Shown here in pieces: positions 6,521-14,686 of a DNA stretch of 22,976 nt. Under the pieces are notes generated by a model. It was not told the origin of the DNA. It ran no database searches and saw nothing but the letters and a program-made list of their open reading frames with translations. Each line of letters starts with the position of its first letter. Position 1 is the first letter of the stretch. Position numbers and translations under genes: made by a program. Origin of the DNA: Clostridia bacterium (GTDB lineage Bacteria; Bacillota_A; Clostridia; Oscillospirales; CAG-272); assembly GCA_017935805.1 (NCBI GenBank), contig JAGBGV010000373.1, positions 1 to 22,976 of the forward strand, read 5' to 3'.

Positions 6521-7987
6521 ATGAATAATGATATTATTGCTCTTACAGTAAAAGAACTTGCTGATCTAACGAAAAAACGCAGTATCAGCTCGCAGGAGAT
6601 CACAAAAGCATATATCGACAGAATCTGCGAGACCGAACCCAAGGTCAACGCCTATATTACCGAGACCTTTGATCTGGCAATAGATCAGGCAAAGGCTGCA
6701 GATGATGCTATATCCGCAGGGAATCTGTGTAAACCGCTGTGCGGCGTTCCGTATGCAGTAAAGGATAACGTGGCTGTGAGTGGAGTGAGGATGACTTGTG
6801 CATCGGAGATGCTGCGGGATTTCGTGCCGCAATACACTGCTACTGTTTGCGAGAACGTAGGCGGAGTGGTGCTGGGCAAGACTAATCTCGATGAATTTGC
6901 CATGGGCTCTGCCTGTGAGCGGTCAATTATCGGTGCTACACATAATCCCATAGATCTTACACGCTCGGCGGGAGGCTCATCAGGCGGATCTGCGGCGACA
7001 GTTGCGGCAAGATCTGCTCCGTGGGCAATTGCCACAGATACCGGCGGAAGTGCGCGCCAACCTGCGTCGTTCTGCGGAGTTGTGTCAATGAAGCCGACCT
7101 ACGGAATTATCTCACGCTACGGCGTAACAGAGCTTGCGTCATCACTTGACACAGTTTGCCCGATTACCCGCAACGTTTATGACAATGCACTCGTGCTTGA
7201 ATCAATGGTAGGACGTGACCAAAATGATATGACATCCGTTTCGTGTGACGGCGGATTTACTTCGGGAATAGAGAATGGCGTCCGCGGGCTGCGTATTGGT
7301 ATGCTTGGGGATTCTCTTGACATGTGCGAGGATGAGGCTGTGGTTAGGCTGTTCCGTGCTGCTGATAAGCTGAAAACGCTTGGTGCAGAGGTAGACTCTC
7401 TTGAACCCGGTGCTATGCCTCCGCTGGACGTTGCCCTCAGCTCATACTTCGTTATTGCATCTGCCGAATGCTCATCCAACATGGCGCGATATGACGGTCT
7501 GAGATACGGATTCTCGGCTGACGGTGAAGACTATTCTGAGATGATGCGACGCTCCCGTGACAGATCCCTCGGAGACGAGGTTAAGCGGAGAATGATGTCG
7601 GGCGCCTACGCTCTGTCCCGTTCACTTGGCGGAGGACATTATTTGACTATCAAAGAAGTCCAAACGGAAATATGCCGTGCAGTAGCCGGACTTTTTGAAA
7701 AATATGACATTATCCTTATGCCGACTGCGGCAGGTGTACCTTTCAAGCTTGGTGACTACAGCTCAAATCCTACCGCGCTCTATGCAAGTGACAGCTTTAC
7801 TACAATGGCAAACCTTACCGGATGTCCTGCTATTACTATACCATCGGGCGGATGGGAAGGGCTTCCTTACGGTGTTATGCTTATGGGCAGACGTCACAGC
7901 GAGTCGCTTCTTTACCGTGCAGCATATGCCCTTGAGGACTCTCTTTCCGAATATGTAAAGACGGAGGTGCGAGGCTGTGAAGTATAA
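6521..7987 (+). CDS. gatA: Glutamyl-tRNA(Gln) amidotransferase subunit A
   Basis: Amidase-signature enzyme that releases ammonia from glutamine for the GatB kinase/transamidase site. The catalytic Ser-cisSer-Lys triad is visible: K81 in AVKDN, S153 in AGGSSGGS and S177 in DTGGSARQPA. Other family blocks present are GVVLGKTNLDEFAMGS, KPTYGIISRYG, SSNMARYDGLRYG, GDEVKRRMMSGAYALS and LTGCPAITIPSG. At 488 residues it is full length. ATG 6521 follows gatC by 3 nt, with GAGGAT as a modest ribosome binding site about 10 nt upstream. Its 3' end overlaps gatB by 11 nt, consistent with coupled synthesis of a 1:1:1 complex. Confidence 0.96.
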   Translation: MNNDIIALTVKELADLTKKRSISSQEITKAYIDRICETEPKVNAYITETFDLAIDQAKAADDAISAGNLCKPLCGVPYAVKDNVAVSGVRMTCASEMLRDFVPQYTATVCENVGGVVLGKTNLDEFAMGSACERSIIGATHNPIDLTRSAGGSSGGSAATVAARSAPWAIATDTGGSARQPASFCGVVSMKPTYGIISRYGVTELASSLDTVCPITRNVYDNALVLESMVGRDQNDMTSVSCDGGFTSGIENGVRGLRIGMLGDSLDMCEDEAVVRLFRAADKLKTLGAEVDSLEPGAMPPLDVALSSYFVIASAECSSNMARYDGLRYGFSADGEDYSEMMRRSRDRSLGDEVKRRMMSGAYALSRSLGGGHYLTIKEVQTEICRAVAGLFEKYDIILMPTAAGVPFKLGDYSSNPTALYASDSFTTMANLTGCPAITIPSGGWEGLPYGVMLMGRRHSESLLYRAAYALEDSLSEYVKTEVRGCEV

Positions 7988-9422
7988 CATTAAAGACAAT
8001 AGCTGTCCTTATGAGGCTGTAATAGGTCTTGAAGTCCATGTTGAATTGAAAACGGAGAGCAAGATATTCTGCTCATGTTCAACCCATTTCGGAGACGAGC
8101 CGAACACCAACGTGTGTCCAACCTGCCTCGGAATGCCCGGCACTTTGCCTGTGCTTAACAAACGCGCGGTGGATCTTGCACTTATGTGCGGACTTGCCTT
8201 CGGATGCATGATAAACCGTGAATCCCACTTCGACAGAAAGAATTATTACTATCCCGATCTTCCGAAGGGATATCAAATAACACAGTATGAGGTGCCGATT
8301 TGCGAGGGTGGATATGTCCCGATAACTGTTGACGGAGAAACACGGAGAATTGAGCTAACACGAATACACATTGAAGAAGACGCAGGAAAGCTTATCCATC
8401 GCGGGAACAAGACTCTGGTGAACTACAACAGAGCAGGAGTTCCCCTTTGCGAAATTGTCAGCGAGCCTGATATGCACACACCGGAGGAGGCAAAAGCGTA
8501 TTTGGAATCTCTTCGCCGGATACTGTCGTATATTGGCGTGTCCGACTGCAAAATGAACGAAGGATCTCTTCGCTGTGATGTGAACGTATCGGTGAAGCGC
8601 AAAGACAGCGACGTACTTGGTGTAAAATGCGAGATCAAAAACCTAAACTCCATCAATTACGTCGGACGAGCACTTGAAGATGAGATCGACCGTCAGATAG
8701 ACATTATTGAGAATGGCGGGGAAGTGCGCTCGGAAACACGCCGTTTCAATGAAGACAGCGGAAAAACAGAGCATATGCGATATAAAGAGACTGCTCTTGA
8801 CTACAGATATTTTGCAGAGCCTAATATTCCGCCGATATATTTGACAAACGCCTATATTGAAGAGGCAAAAAGGCAGATGCCTAAATTGCCCGACGCGGTT
8901 GCTGAAGAACTCTGTGAAAAATATGGAGTAAAGCGTGACGATGCATTGCTTCTTACTTTGTCCGGATTCATTTCTGACTATTTTGTTGCCTGTGCAGAGC
9001 TGACCGAATATAAGAACCAATGCGTCAACCTGTTTATCAGTGAAGTGCTTACTCATATGACAGAGGATACAACGGAGTACTATATTGCTCCCGTTGACTT
9101 TGCAGAGGTATGTGCATTGTACGGTGAGGGAAAGGTGGTCAGCGGTGCTGCAAAGAAGCTGATACATCTGTCCGCTGAGTCGGGTGAGTCACCTGCAGCG
9201 ATAGCTGAGCGAGAGAAGATGCTGAAAATTACGGATTCCGCTGAGCTTATGCCATATATCGAAGCAGCAGTGAAGGACTGCGCAAAGGCGGCTGATGATT
9301 ACAAAAAAGGAAAGCTTACCGCTGTAAAGCAAATAGTCGGTGCGGTGATGCGCAGCACAGGCGGACGCGCGGATCCTGTATTGAGTGAGGAGATGCTGAA
9401 AGAGTATCTTGACAGACGGTAA
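7977..9422 (+). CDS. gatB: Aspartyl/glutamyl-tRNA amidotransferase subunit B
   Basis: Binds tRNA, phosphorylates the misacylated Glu or Asp side chain with ATP and accepts ammonia channelled from GatA. The cradle domain begins YEAVIGLEVHVEL and carries the zinc-site cysteines C32, C34, C47 and C50 (FCSCSTHFGDEPN then VCPTC). It continues with RKNYYYPDLPKGYQITQ and later YRYFAEPNIPPI. The C-terminal tail is the helical GatB/YqeY domain that contacts tRNA. Length is 481 residues, normal. The start is GTG 7977 with GGAGGTG 7 nt upstream, within the end of gatA. A clear terminator follows. Confidence 0.96.
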   Translation: MKYNIKDNSCPYEAVIGLEVHVELKTESKIFCSCSTHFGDEPNTNVCPTCLGMPGTLPVLNKRAVDLALMCGLAFGCMINRESHFDRKNYYYPDLPKGYQITQYEVPICEGGYVPITVDGETRRIELTRIHIEEDAGKLIHRGNKTLVNYNRAGVPLCEIVSEPDMHTPEEAKAYLESLRRILSYIGVSDCKMNEGSLRCDVNVSVKRKDSDVLGVKCEIKNLNSINYVGRALEDEIDRQIDIIENGGEVRSETRRFNEDSGKTEHMRYKETALDYRYFAEPNIPPIYLTNAYIEEAKRQMPKLPDAVAEELCEKYGVKRDDALLLTLSGFISDYFVACAELTEYKNQCVNLFISEVLTHMTEDTTEYYIAPVDFAEVCALYGEGKVVSGAAKKLIHLSAESGESPAAIAEREKMLKITDSAELMPYIEAAVKDCAKAADDYKKGKLTAVKQIVGAVMRSTGGRADPVLSEEMLKEYLDRR

Positions 9423-9465
9423 CCTTTCGGAGTATTTGAATTAATAAACACACTTAAATTAAGTT

Positions 9466-9502
9466 CCATCCGGGTTTTTTGACCCTCGATGGGGCTTTTT
9501 TT
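9466..9502 (+). terminator. Rho-independent terminator of the nfo-gatCAB operon
   Basis: CCATC and GGGT (9466-9475) pair with ACCC and GATGG (9482-9492) around a T-rich loop, with a small internal loop, then GGC and seven Ts (9496-9502). It lies 43 nt after the gatB stop. Confidence 0.85.
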
Positions 9503-9786
9503 GTGCAATTTTTGATTGTAATTTGTAAAAATAAAGCGACAAAATATTTAATATTTTGTGAATTATATTGCTGTTTTTACCTGTTTCAGAGGAGGATTTC
9601 GAAGGCGAAAACAGAGAAATATTGGGAAATTTTGCATGGTGCCGCAATGACGGAAAAATTGCCAAAAACAGGAAATTTTGGGAGGTTTGTCGGAGTAGGT
9701 GGTCGAGTGGTGTCATATAATGAACAAAATACCGCGGAAATGATGAAGAAAAGTCAAAAAATATTCGTAAAATTTCCACTTACCTA
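9503..9786. other. Noncoding stretch between gatB and the mraZ promoter
   Basis: About 280 bp with no credible gene; open frames here run through the terminator and have no ribosome binding site or family resemblance. It holds a near-perfect palindrome (9539-9559), two direct copies of GGAAATTTTG (9625-9634 and 9671-9680) and an inverted AAAATTTCC (9769-9777). There is also a G-rich segment (9679-9712) with several TGG triplets. No tRNA or known riboswitch was recognised. It may be an upstream regulatory region for the dcw cluster or an unrecognised RNA. Confidence 0.5.
9539..9559. repeat. 21-bp palindrome, possible operator
   Basis: ACAAAATATT and AATATTTTGT are perfect 10-bp arms around one central T. 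The element is purely AT-rich and lies about 37 bp after the gatB terminator and about 250 bp upstream of the mraZ promoter. It could be a dimeric repressor site or a small hairpin. Confidence 0.5.
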
Positions 9787-9815
9787 TTGATTTTTGATTT
9801 GATATGTATTATAAT
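9787..9815 (+). promoter_or_regulatory. Main promoter of the dcw cluster (PmraZ)
   Basis: TTGATT (9787-9792), a 17-bp spacer and TATAAT (9810-9815) form a strong sigma-A type promoter. Transcription would begin near 9822, giving a leader of about 60 nt before mraZ. Confidence 0.75.
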
Positions 9816-9824
9816 TAAAGCACA

Positions 9825-9870
9825 TGGAGCGAAATGGTTCTAAAATCCATGAATTTGGAGCGAAAGGGAG
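9825..9870 (+). promoter_or_regulatory. Candidate MraZ operator: TGGAG direct repeats
   Basis: TGGAGCGAAA occurs at 9825-9834 and 9856-9865, 31 bp apart (about three helical turns). Each copy is followed exactly 10 bp later by a related pentamer (TGGTT at 9835, GGGAG at 9866). MraZ proteins are known to bind arrays of TGGG-like pentamers spaced by about 10 bp near their own promoter. The repeats lie just after the promised start site, where binding would block elongation or initiation. The second copy merges with the mraZ ribosome binding site AAGGGAGG (9864-9871). Confidence 0.5.
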
Positions 9871-9881
9871 GAAAACCGAAT

Positions 9882-10301
9882 ATGTTGACAGGCAAGTATT
9901 GTCATTCACTTGATGCGAAGAACAGATTGATAATTCCTTCCAAGCTCAAGGAACAGCTCGGCAACAAGATAACGATCATGCGCGGCAGCGATAAATGCCT
10001 TACCATGTACTCAGCGGAAGAGTGGGAATCCTACGCAAAGAAAATCAGCGAGCTCCCGAAAACTCAGGTGCGTGAGATCACACGTTATCTTTATTCCAAC
10101 TCCATCGAGGTCCAGCCCGACTCACAGGGCAGAGTAATGCTTCAGCCCGAGATGCTTGCTTTTGCAGGTATCACGAAAAATATTATTACCGTGGGTTGCG
10201 GTAAGTACGCTGAGATCTGGTCAGAGGAAGTTTGGAACGAGCAGAATCTCGACAAAGAACCCGACAACTTTACAGAAATGCTTCTGGAGCTTGGTCTGTA
10301 A
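9882..10301 (+). CDS. mraZ: Transcriptional regulator MraZ
   Basis: DNA-binding regulator with two AbrB-like swapped-hairpin (SpoVT/AbrB) repeats that forms ring oligomers and controls the dcw cluster. The N-terminus MLTGKYCHSLDAKNRLIIPS matches the family pattern 'M-x-G-x-Y-x-H-x-x-D-x-K-x-R-hydrophobic-x-x-P'. The second repeat is seen in YSNSIEVQPDSQGRVMLQPE. Length of 139 residues is normal. An in-frame ATG at 9834 exists, but the family N-terminus and the AAGGGAGG ten nucleotides upstream decide for ATG 9882. It is the first gene of the cluster and is followed after 15 nt by rsmH. Autoregulation through the TGGAG repeats in its leader is likely but inferred. Confidence 0.95.
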   Translation: MLTGKYCHSLDAKNRLIIPSKLKEQLGNKITIMRGSDKCLTMYSAEEWESYAKKISELPKTQVREITRYLYSNSIEVQPDSQGRVMLQPEMLAFAGITKNIITVGCGKYAEIWSEEVWNEQNLDKEPDNFTEMLLELGL

Positions 10302-10316
10302 AAGAGGGAGAGACAA

Positions 10317-11255
10317 ATGGAATTTTCTCATGTGTCGGTTATGGCGAAGGAGTGCATGGATGCCCTGGGGCCTGAACGCGGCGGTATTTACGTAGACTGC
10401 ACGGCAGGCGGTGGCGGACATTCTCTCGAGATCGCCAAAAGATTACCGGAAGGCTCGCGGCTCATTTGCCTTGACCGTGACGACAACGCTATCGCGGCTT
10501 GTACAAAAAGAGTTGCAGACTATGCCGACAAGGTGACGATAGTTAAATCAAATTTCAGAAATATTGCTTCGGCACTTGATATGATCGGCGTCGATAAGAT
10601 AGACGGAGTTATGTGGGACCTTGGTGTTTCCTCACATCAGCTGGATGAGGGAGACCGCGGATTCTCTTACTCCAAAGAAGCTCCCCTCGATATGCGAATG
10701 GATCAGACCGAAGGAAAGAGCGCATATGACGTAGTCAACTACTACACGGAGGACGAGCTCAGACGGATCATCCGTGATTACGGCGAAGAAAAATTCGCTT
10801 CCCGCATAGCACAGTTTATTTGCAGAAAAAGGGAAGCAGCTCCCATAGAGACAACAACAGAGCTTGCAGACATAATCTCATCTGCGATTCCCGCACAAAA
10901 GAGAATGAAGGAATCACAGCATCCTGCAAGACGAACATTCCAGGCGATCAGAATTGAGGTTAACGGAGAGCTTGATGCGATCGAACCTTCAATCACAGCA
11001 GCAGTGGAAAGACTTAACCCGGGCGGACGTCTGGCGGTCATCACATTCCACTCACTGGAAGACAGAATAACCAAAGAAACATTCAAAACACTTGCCACAG
11101 GATGTACCTGCCCACCGGAATTTCCCGTGTGTGTGTGCGGCGGCAAACCAAAAATAAATCTGCTCTCCCGCAAACCTATATTACCGGGGGATGAGGAGCT
11201 GGAGATCAATCCGAGATCAAGAAGCGCAAAGCTCAGAACGGCAGAAAAAGTTTAA
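10317..11255 (+). CDS. rsmH: 16S rRNA (cytosine(1402)-N4)-methyltransferase RsmH
   Basis: SAM-dependent methyltransferase (formerly MraW) that modifies C1402 in the ribosomal P site. Seen here are the N-terminal HVSVMAKECMDAL, the SAM-binding loop YVDCTAGGGGHS, the acidic LICLDRDDNA, the motif WDLGVSSHQLDEGDRGFSY, PLDMRMDQ, HPARRTFQAIRIEVN and TFHSLEDRI. A CTCPPEFPVCVCGG segment near the C-terminus is common in the family. At 312 residues it is normal length. GAGGGAG lies 6 nt before ATG 10317. Its position after mraZ is the standard dcw order. Confidence 0.97.
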   Translation: MEFSHVSVMAKECMDALGPERGGIYVDCTAGGGGHSLEIAKRLPEGSRLICLDRDDNAIAACTKRVADYADKVTIVKSNFRNIASALDMIGVDKIDGVMWDLGVSSHQLDEGDRGFSYSKEAPLDMRMDQTEGKSAYDVVNYYTEDELRRIIRDYGEEKFASRIAQFICRKREAAPIETTTELADIISSAIPAQKRMKESQHPARRTFQAIRIEVNGELDAIEPSITAAVERLNPGGRLAVITFHSLEDRITKETFKTLATGCTCPPEFPVCVCGGKPKINLLSRKPILPGDEELEINPRSRSAKLRTAEKV

Positions 11256-11278
11256 TCATAATTTTCAAGGAGGAAGTC

Positions 11279-12088
11279 ATGACATACCAGTACACACTTG
11301 CTGATAAAATGAAAAATCAGTTCCGTGGTCGCGGTGCGGCACTTAACGGAATGCGGGCTTCCTCAACCTCCGAGCTTATGCGTCGCGCAGAGATGGGACA
11401 TGACCCCAGAGTTAACTGTGCGGAGCAGGCTTTCCGTGAACAGTATAACAACAGAGCTGCAGGCGGCATGAATCGAGTTCGCCGTGAGTATTCTGCAGAC
11501 AAGACAATGCACACAGCGGTGTATTCCACAGTTGCACATAGAAGCTCTTCGGCTAACAGAAAGCAGGGAAATGCTCCCCGCACTGCAGTAAACAACAAAA
11601 AAGCAAACGTTAAAAATACAAACAGCAGAAATAACAGAAGAGATCGAGTTGACGAAAAGAACCGAAAGGTTGGAATGGAGCCGATCGTTCCGAGTCTTGA
11701 GATGCCTGTAAAGAAGAAATTCCTTTCCCCTGTGTTTGTTGCAATGCTTCTTGTAAGCACTTGTATGATAATGTTCCTTGTAATGAGCATTTCAGAGATA
11801 TACGAGACAACAAATGAGATCGCAGGTCTCGAAAATGATATAGCCACTCTTAAGTCGGATGCTGAGGAGCTTCAGCTTCAGCTTGAGGAAAAGAACGATA
11901 TCAGACTTATCGAAGAGATTGCTACAAAACAGCTTGGCATGACCAAGGAGGATTCCTTGCAGCGCAGATACATCTCCCTGTCAGACGGTGAGCGTATAGA
12001 CATCCTTGAGGTTGAAGAAGAGAAGGAAAGCGGCGTGCTTCTTTCTTCCATATTTGCGGCAATCGGGGATTTCCTTGGGAATGACTGA
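11279..12088 (+). CDS. ftsL: FtsL/DivIC-like divisome protein with long cytoplasmic N-terminus
   Basis: Bitopic septum protein that would pair with FtsQ/DivIB and help activate the FtsW-FtsI synthase. The first ~147 residues are cytoplasmic, basic and low-complexity (rich in Asn, Arg, Ala, Lys). A single membrane helix lies at 150-171. An extracellular coiled coil follows (about 173-207, ETTNEIAGLENDIATLKSDA), then IATKQLGMTKEDS, which resembles the conserved end of FtsL/DivIC. The C-terminus has an unusual amphipathic helix (GVLLSSIFAAIGDFL, 252-266). At 269 residues it is more than twice the length of a typical FtsL (about 90-120). The identity rests on topology, coiled coil and position between rsmH and the transpeptidase gene. 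AAGGAGGA precedes ATG 11279 by 4 nt. Confidence 0.85.
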   Translation: MTYQYTLADKMKNQFRGRGAALNGMRASSTSELMRRAEMGHDPRVNCAEQAFREQYNNRAAGGMNRVRREYSADKTMHTAVYSTVAHRSSSANRKQGNAPRTAVNNKKANVKNTNSRNNRRDRVDEKNRKVGMEPIVPSLEMPVKKKFLSPVFVAMLLVSTCMIMFLVMSISEIYETTNEIAGLENDIATLKSDAEELQLQLEEKNDIRLIEEIATKQLGMTKEDSLQRRYISLSDGERIDILEVEEEKESGVLLSSIFAAIGDFLGND

Positions 12089-12291
12089 TAGCTGAGAGAC
12101 TTCGTTGGTGCTTCCGGCAGGAACGGGCGTTGTTTGAAAACAGAATTTATTCAAGCAGAGTCCGGAATTAATCAAAAATGACAACGGGCTGAAACCGATA
12201 AGGTTGGACAGCCCGTTACTTTTCCGGGAATATTGAGCCGCCGGAAAAAATATACTGATTACAGGTCAAACAAAGATACTGAGGATGCATT
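12089..12291 (+). promoter_or_regulatory. ftsL-ftsI spacer with hairpins and competing pairings
   Basis: A 203-bp noncoding gap, the longest within the otherwise tight cluster. A hairpin is formed by AACGGGCTG (12183-12191) and CAGCCCGTT (12209-12217), with an inner AACC/GGTT stem (12193-12196, 12202-12205), followed by a short U-run (ACTTTT). An earlier copy of AACGGGC (12122-12128) could pair with the same GCCCGTT (12211-12217) and break the hairpin. A second hairpin, TTTCCGG (12221-12227) with CCGGAAA (12241-12247), follows. This resembles an attenuator or a processing site. A lone TATACT (12251-12256) without a good -35 is not enough to call a promoter. Confidence 0.5.
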
Positions 12292-14637
12292 ATGGGTCGT
12301 ATGAAAAACAGAATAGACAGAAAAACGGCGACACGGCTTGTCGTGATCTTCCTCTTGTTTGTGGCAGTTGCGGCAGTGGTGGTTGGACGCCTGGCGAAAT
12401 ATCAGCTGAAAGAGCATGACTATTACGACTCACGGGTTCTCAACCAGCTAACGATACAAACTGAAATAACCCCCGAGCGCGGCACGATTTATGACCGAAA
12501 CGGCAATATTCTCGCAACAAACAAGACAGTTTATAACGTTATTCTCTCGCCGAAGGATATTCATCAGCGAATGATGGATAACGAAAATAAAAATTCCGAT
12601 AACAATAAGGAAAACGACGTTAAGTACGAATACACAGATGCGGATTACGGTATAAAGTTCATCGGATACGATCTTGACGACATGATCACAGAGGTGCTTT
12701 CAAAGTATCTCGGAGTTGAAAAGCAGCCGATTATTGATAAGATCGCTAAGGAAGAGCGAATGTACGAGGTTGTAAAAAACAACGTAGATACAGATCTTGC
12801 AGAGCGCATCAATGACTTTATCGCAAAGTTCGACTTGAAAAAGCAGATATATTTTGTGGCGTCCTCCAAGAGATACTATCCTTATGGAGACCTTGCCTGC
12901 CATGTACTTGGCTTTACCAATTCCGACGGTATTGGTATATACGGACTTGAGGCATATTACAATAATGTGCTCGAGGGAACAGCGGGCAGATATATTTTAG
13001 CACAGGATGCCAACTACAACGATATGCCATTTGAGTACGAACGGCTTATTGAAGCGCAGAACGGTTACAATATTACCACTACGCTGGATATTACTATTCA
13101 GTATGAGCTTGAGAATCAGCTTGAGAAAACATTTATCGAGTCGGGGGCGGCAAACCGTGTTGCGGGCATTGTGATGGATGTTGACACGGGTGACGTTCTT
13201 GCTATGGCGGTGTATCCATCCTTTGATCTTAATTCCCCATATACACTTGACAAGTATTCACAGGCAGAGCTTGACGGGCTGGGACTTGATCCCACTTCGG
13301 AAGAGTACAATGAAGCGTACTTCAAGCTCCTTTACACAATGTGGAACAACAAAAACCTGACGGAAACATATGAGCCCGGCTCCACATTCAAGCTTGTGAC
13401 TACCGCGATGGCATTTGAAGAGGATGTGATCAAGGAGACAGATATGTTCACCTGCACAGGCGGATATCTCGTTGACGGATGGCCATACCCCATCGGATGT
13501 GCAAAGGAGACAGGTCACGGAACTGTAACCTTCAGATACGGTCTTCAGCAGTCCTGTAACCCCACACTCATGCAGGTCGCTCAAAAAGTCGGCACGGAAA
13601 AGTTCTATGAATACTTCCTTGCGTTCGGTTATGGAGGCAAGACGGGTATTGATCTGCCCGGTGAGGTTGGCGGTATCTACACTCCCTATAAGGATTTCAC
13701 CGGACTCTCTCTTGCAGTTTATTCCTTCGGTCAGACATTCAAGACCACACCGATACAGCAGCTCAGAGCAGTATCTGTAGTTGCAAACGGCGGATATCTC
13801 GTCACACCCCATCTGCTCAGCGAGGTTGTGGACGATGACGGAAATGTAATTCAGACATATGAAGCAGAGCAGGTAAGACAGGTAATAAGCCGTGACACCT
13901 GCGAGCTTATCACAGATATACTTGAAGAAGGCGTTGCTACCGACGGTGCGGCAAAGAACGCATACGTTAAGGGCTACAGAGTCGCGGCAAAGACCGGTAC
14001 ATCCGAGAAGCGCGACGAATATGACGAAAACGGTGAAACTCCGTTCCGTGTAGGCTCAACAGTAGCATACGCTCCGGCAGACGATCCACAGCTGTCCACT
14101 CTTATTATGGTAGACAAACCCCTTGGCGGAGTGGTTTACGGCGGATCTGTTGCTGCACCTTATATATCAAATCTTCTTTCCGCTGTTCTTCCGTATATCG
14201 GAGTAGAGCCCCAGTATACAATGGAAGAGCTTGCGGCACTTGACGTTGTTGTTTCTAATTACGTTGGTGCAACGGTGGAAAATTCCATTGCCGATCTCAG
14301 CTGGAGAAAATTCAAGTATGAGATCATAGGAGATGGCAACATTGTAACAGCGCAGGTTCCCGAGGTTGGTGCGAAGATCTCCAGTGACACAGGTCTGCTT
14401 ATCCTGTACACGGGAAGTGCCGTACCGTCGGATGAAGTGGTAGTTCCCGATCTTATGGGAATGAGTGCTTACAATGCAAATAACGCGGCGGTATCTGCGG
14501 GAATGAACGTGAACTTCACAGGCTCAACCAACGGTACTACCGCAACAGTAGTAGGACAGTATCCCGTGGCAGGAACTCATGTTCCGAGAGGTACGGTTAT
14601 TGAAATCGAGCTGCGGCATACAGACGTTATAGACTGA
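12292..14637 (+). CDS. ftsI: Class B penicillin-binding protein with two PASTA domains (FtsI/SpoVD type)
   Basis: Septal D,D-transpeptidase that cross-links peptidoglycan with FtsW. A membrane anchor lies at about 14-33. The dimerisation/pedestal region includes the ERGTIYDRNGNILA block (62-75), and the transpeptidase domain starts near residue 288. Active-site motifs are EPGSTFKL (nucleophile S364, K367), SCN (421-423) and KTGTSE (567-572), with YSFGQ nearby. The C-terminus holds two PASTA domains (about 648-705 and 713-775), which bind muropeptides. At 781 residues it fits the PBP2x/SpoVD subgroup. It could serve vegetative division, spore cortex formation (SpoVD) or both; being the only such gene in this dcw cluster favours division. 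The start is ATG 12292 behind GAGGA (12281-12285). Confidence 0.94.
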   Translation: MGRMKNRIDRKTATRLVVIFLLFVAVAAVVVGRLAKYQLKEHDYYDSRVLNQLTIQTEITPERGTIYDRNGNILATNKTVYNVILSPKDIHQRMMDNENKNSDNNKENDVKYEYTDADYGIKFIGYDLDDMITEVLSKYLGVEKQPIIDKIAKEERMYEVVKNNVDTDLAERINDFIAKFDLKKQIYFVASSKRYYPYGDLACHVLGFTNSDGIGIYGLEAYYNNVLEGTAGRYILAQDANYNDMPFEYERLIEAQNGYNITTTLDITIQYELENQLEKTFIESGAANRVAGIVMDVDTGDVLAMAVYPSFDLNSPYTLDKYSQAELDGLGLDPTSEEYNEAYFKLLYTMWNNKNLTETYEPGSTFKLVTTAMAFEEDVIKETDMFTCTGGYLVDGWPYPIGCAKETGHGTVTFRYGLQQSCNPTLMQVAQKVGTEKFYEYFLAFGYGGKTGIDLPGEVGGIYTPYKDFTGLSLAVYSFGQTFKTTPIQQLRAVSVVANGGYLVTPHLLSEVVDDDGNVIQTYEAEQVRQVISRDTCELITDILEEGVATDGAAKNAYVKGYRVAAKTGTSEKRDEYDENGETPFRVGSTVAYAPADDPQLSTLIMVDKPLGGVVYGGSVAAPYISNLLSAVLPYIGVEPQYTMEELAALDVVVSNYVGATVENSIADLSWRKFKYEIIGDGNIVTAQVPEVGAKISSDTGLLILYTGSAVPSDEVVVPDLMGMSAYNANNAAVSAGMNVNFTGSTNGTTATVVGQYPVAGTHVPRGTVIEIELRHTDVID

Positions 14638-14650
14638 TAAAACACAGGCT

Positions 14651-14686
14651 CTCCAAACAGGAAGTTGAATTAAATCTGTTTTGGAG
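14651..14686 (+). promoter_or_regulatory. Hairpin that would mask the murE ribosome binding site
   Basis: CTCCAAACAG (14651-14660) pairs with CTGTTTTGGAG (14676-14686) to form 10 bp with one bulged T and a 15-nt loop. The 3' arm contains the first part of the murE Shine-Dalgarno GGAGGTG (14683-14689), so folding would hinder ribosome entry. It lies 13 nt after the ftsI stop. Confidence 0.5.

Noticed and set aside
8643..9167. 174-residue minus-strand open frame within gatB
   Set aside because: Lies wholly opposite a well-supported essential gene; cysteine-rich, unstructured-looking translation with no known motif.
9459..9779. 106-residue minus-strand open frame in the same spacer
   Set aside because: Phe/Ser/Lys-rich translation of AT-rich DNA, runs through the terminator, no ribosome binding site and no family resemblance.
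9479..9790. 103-residue open frame in the gatB-mraZ spacer
   Set aside because: It starts with TTG inside the gatB terminator, has no ribosome binding site or recognisable domain, and its composition is that of AT-rich noncoding DNA.
13258..13812. 184-residue minus-strand open frame within ftsI
   Set aside because: Antisense shadow of the transpeptidase domain, no ribosome binding site or domain.
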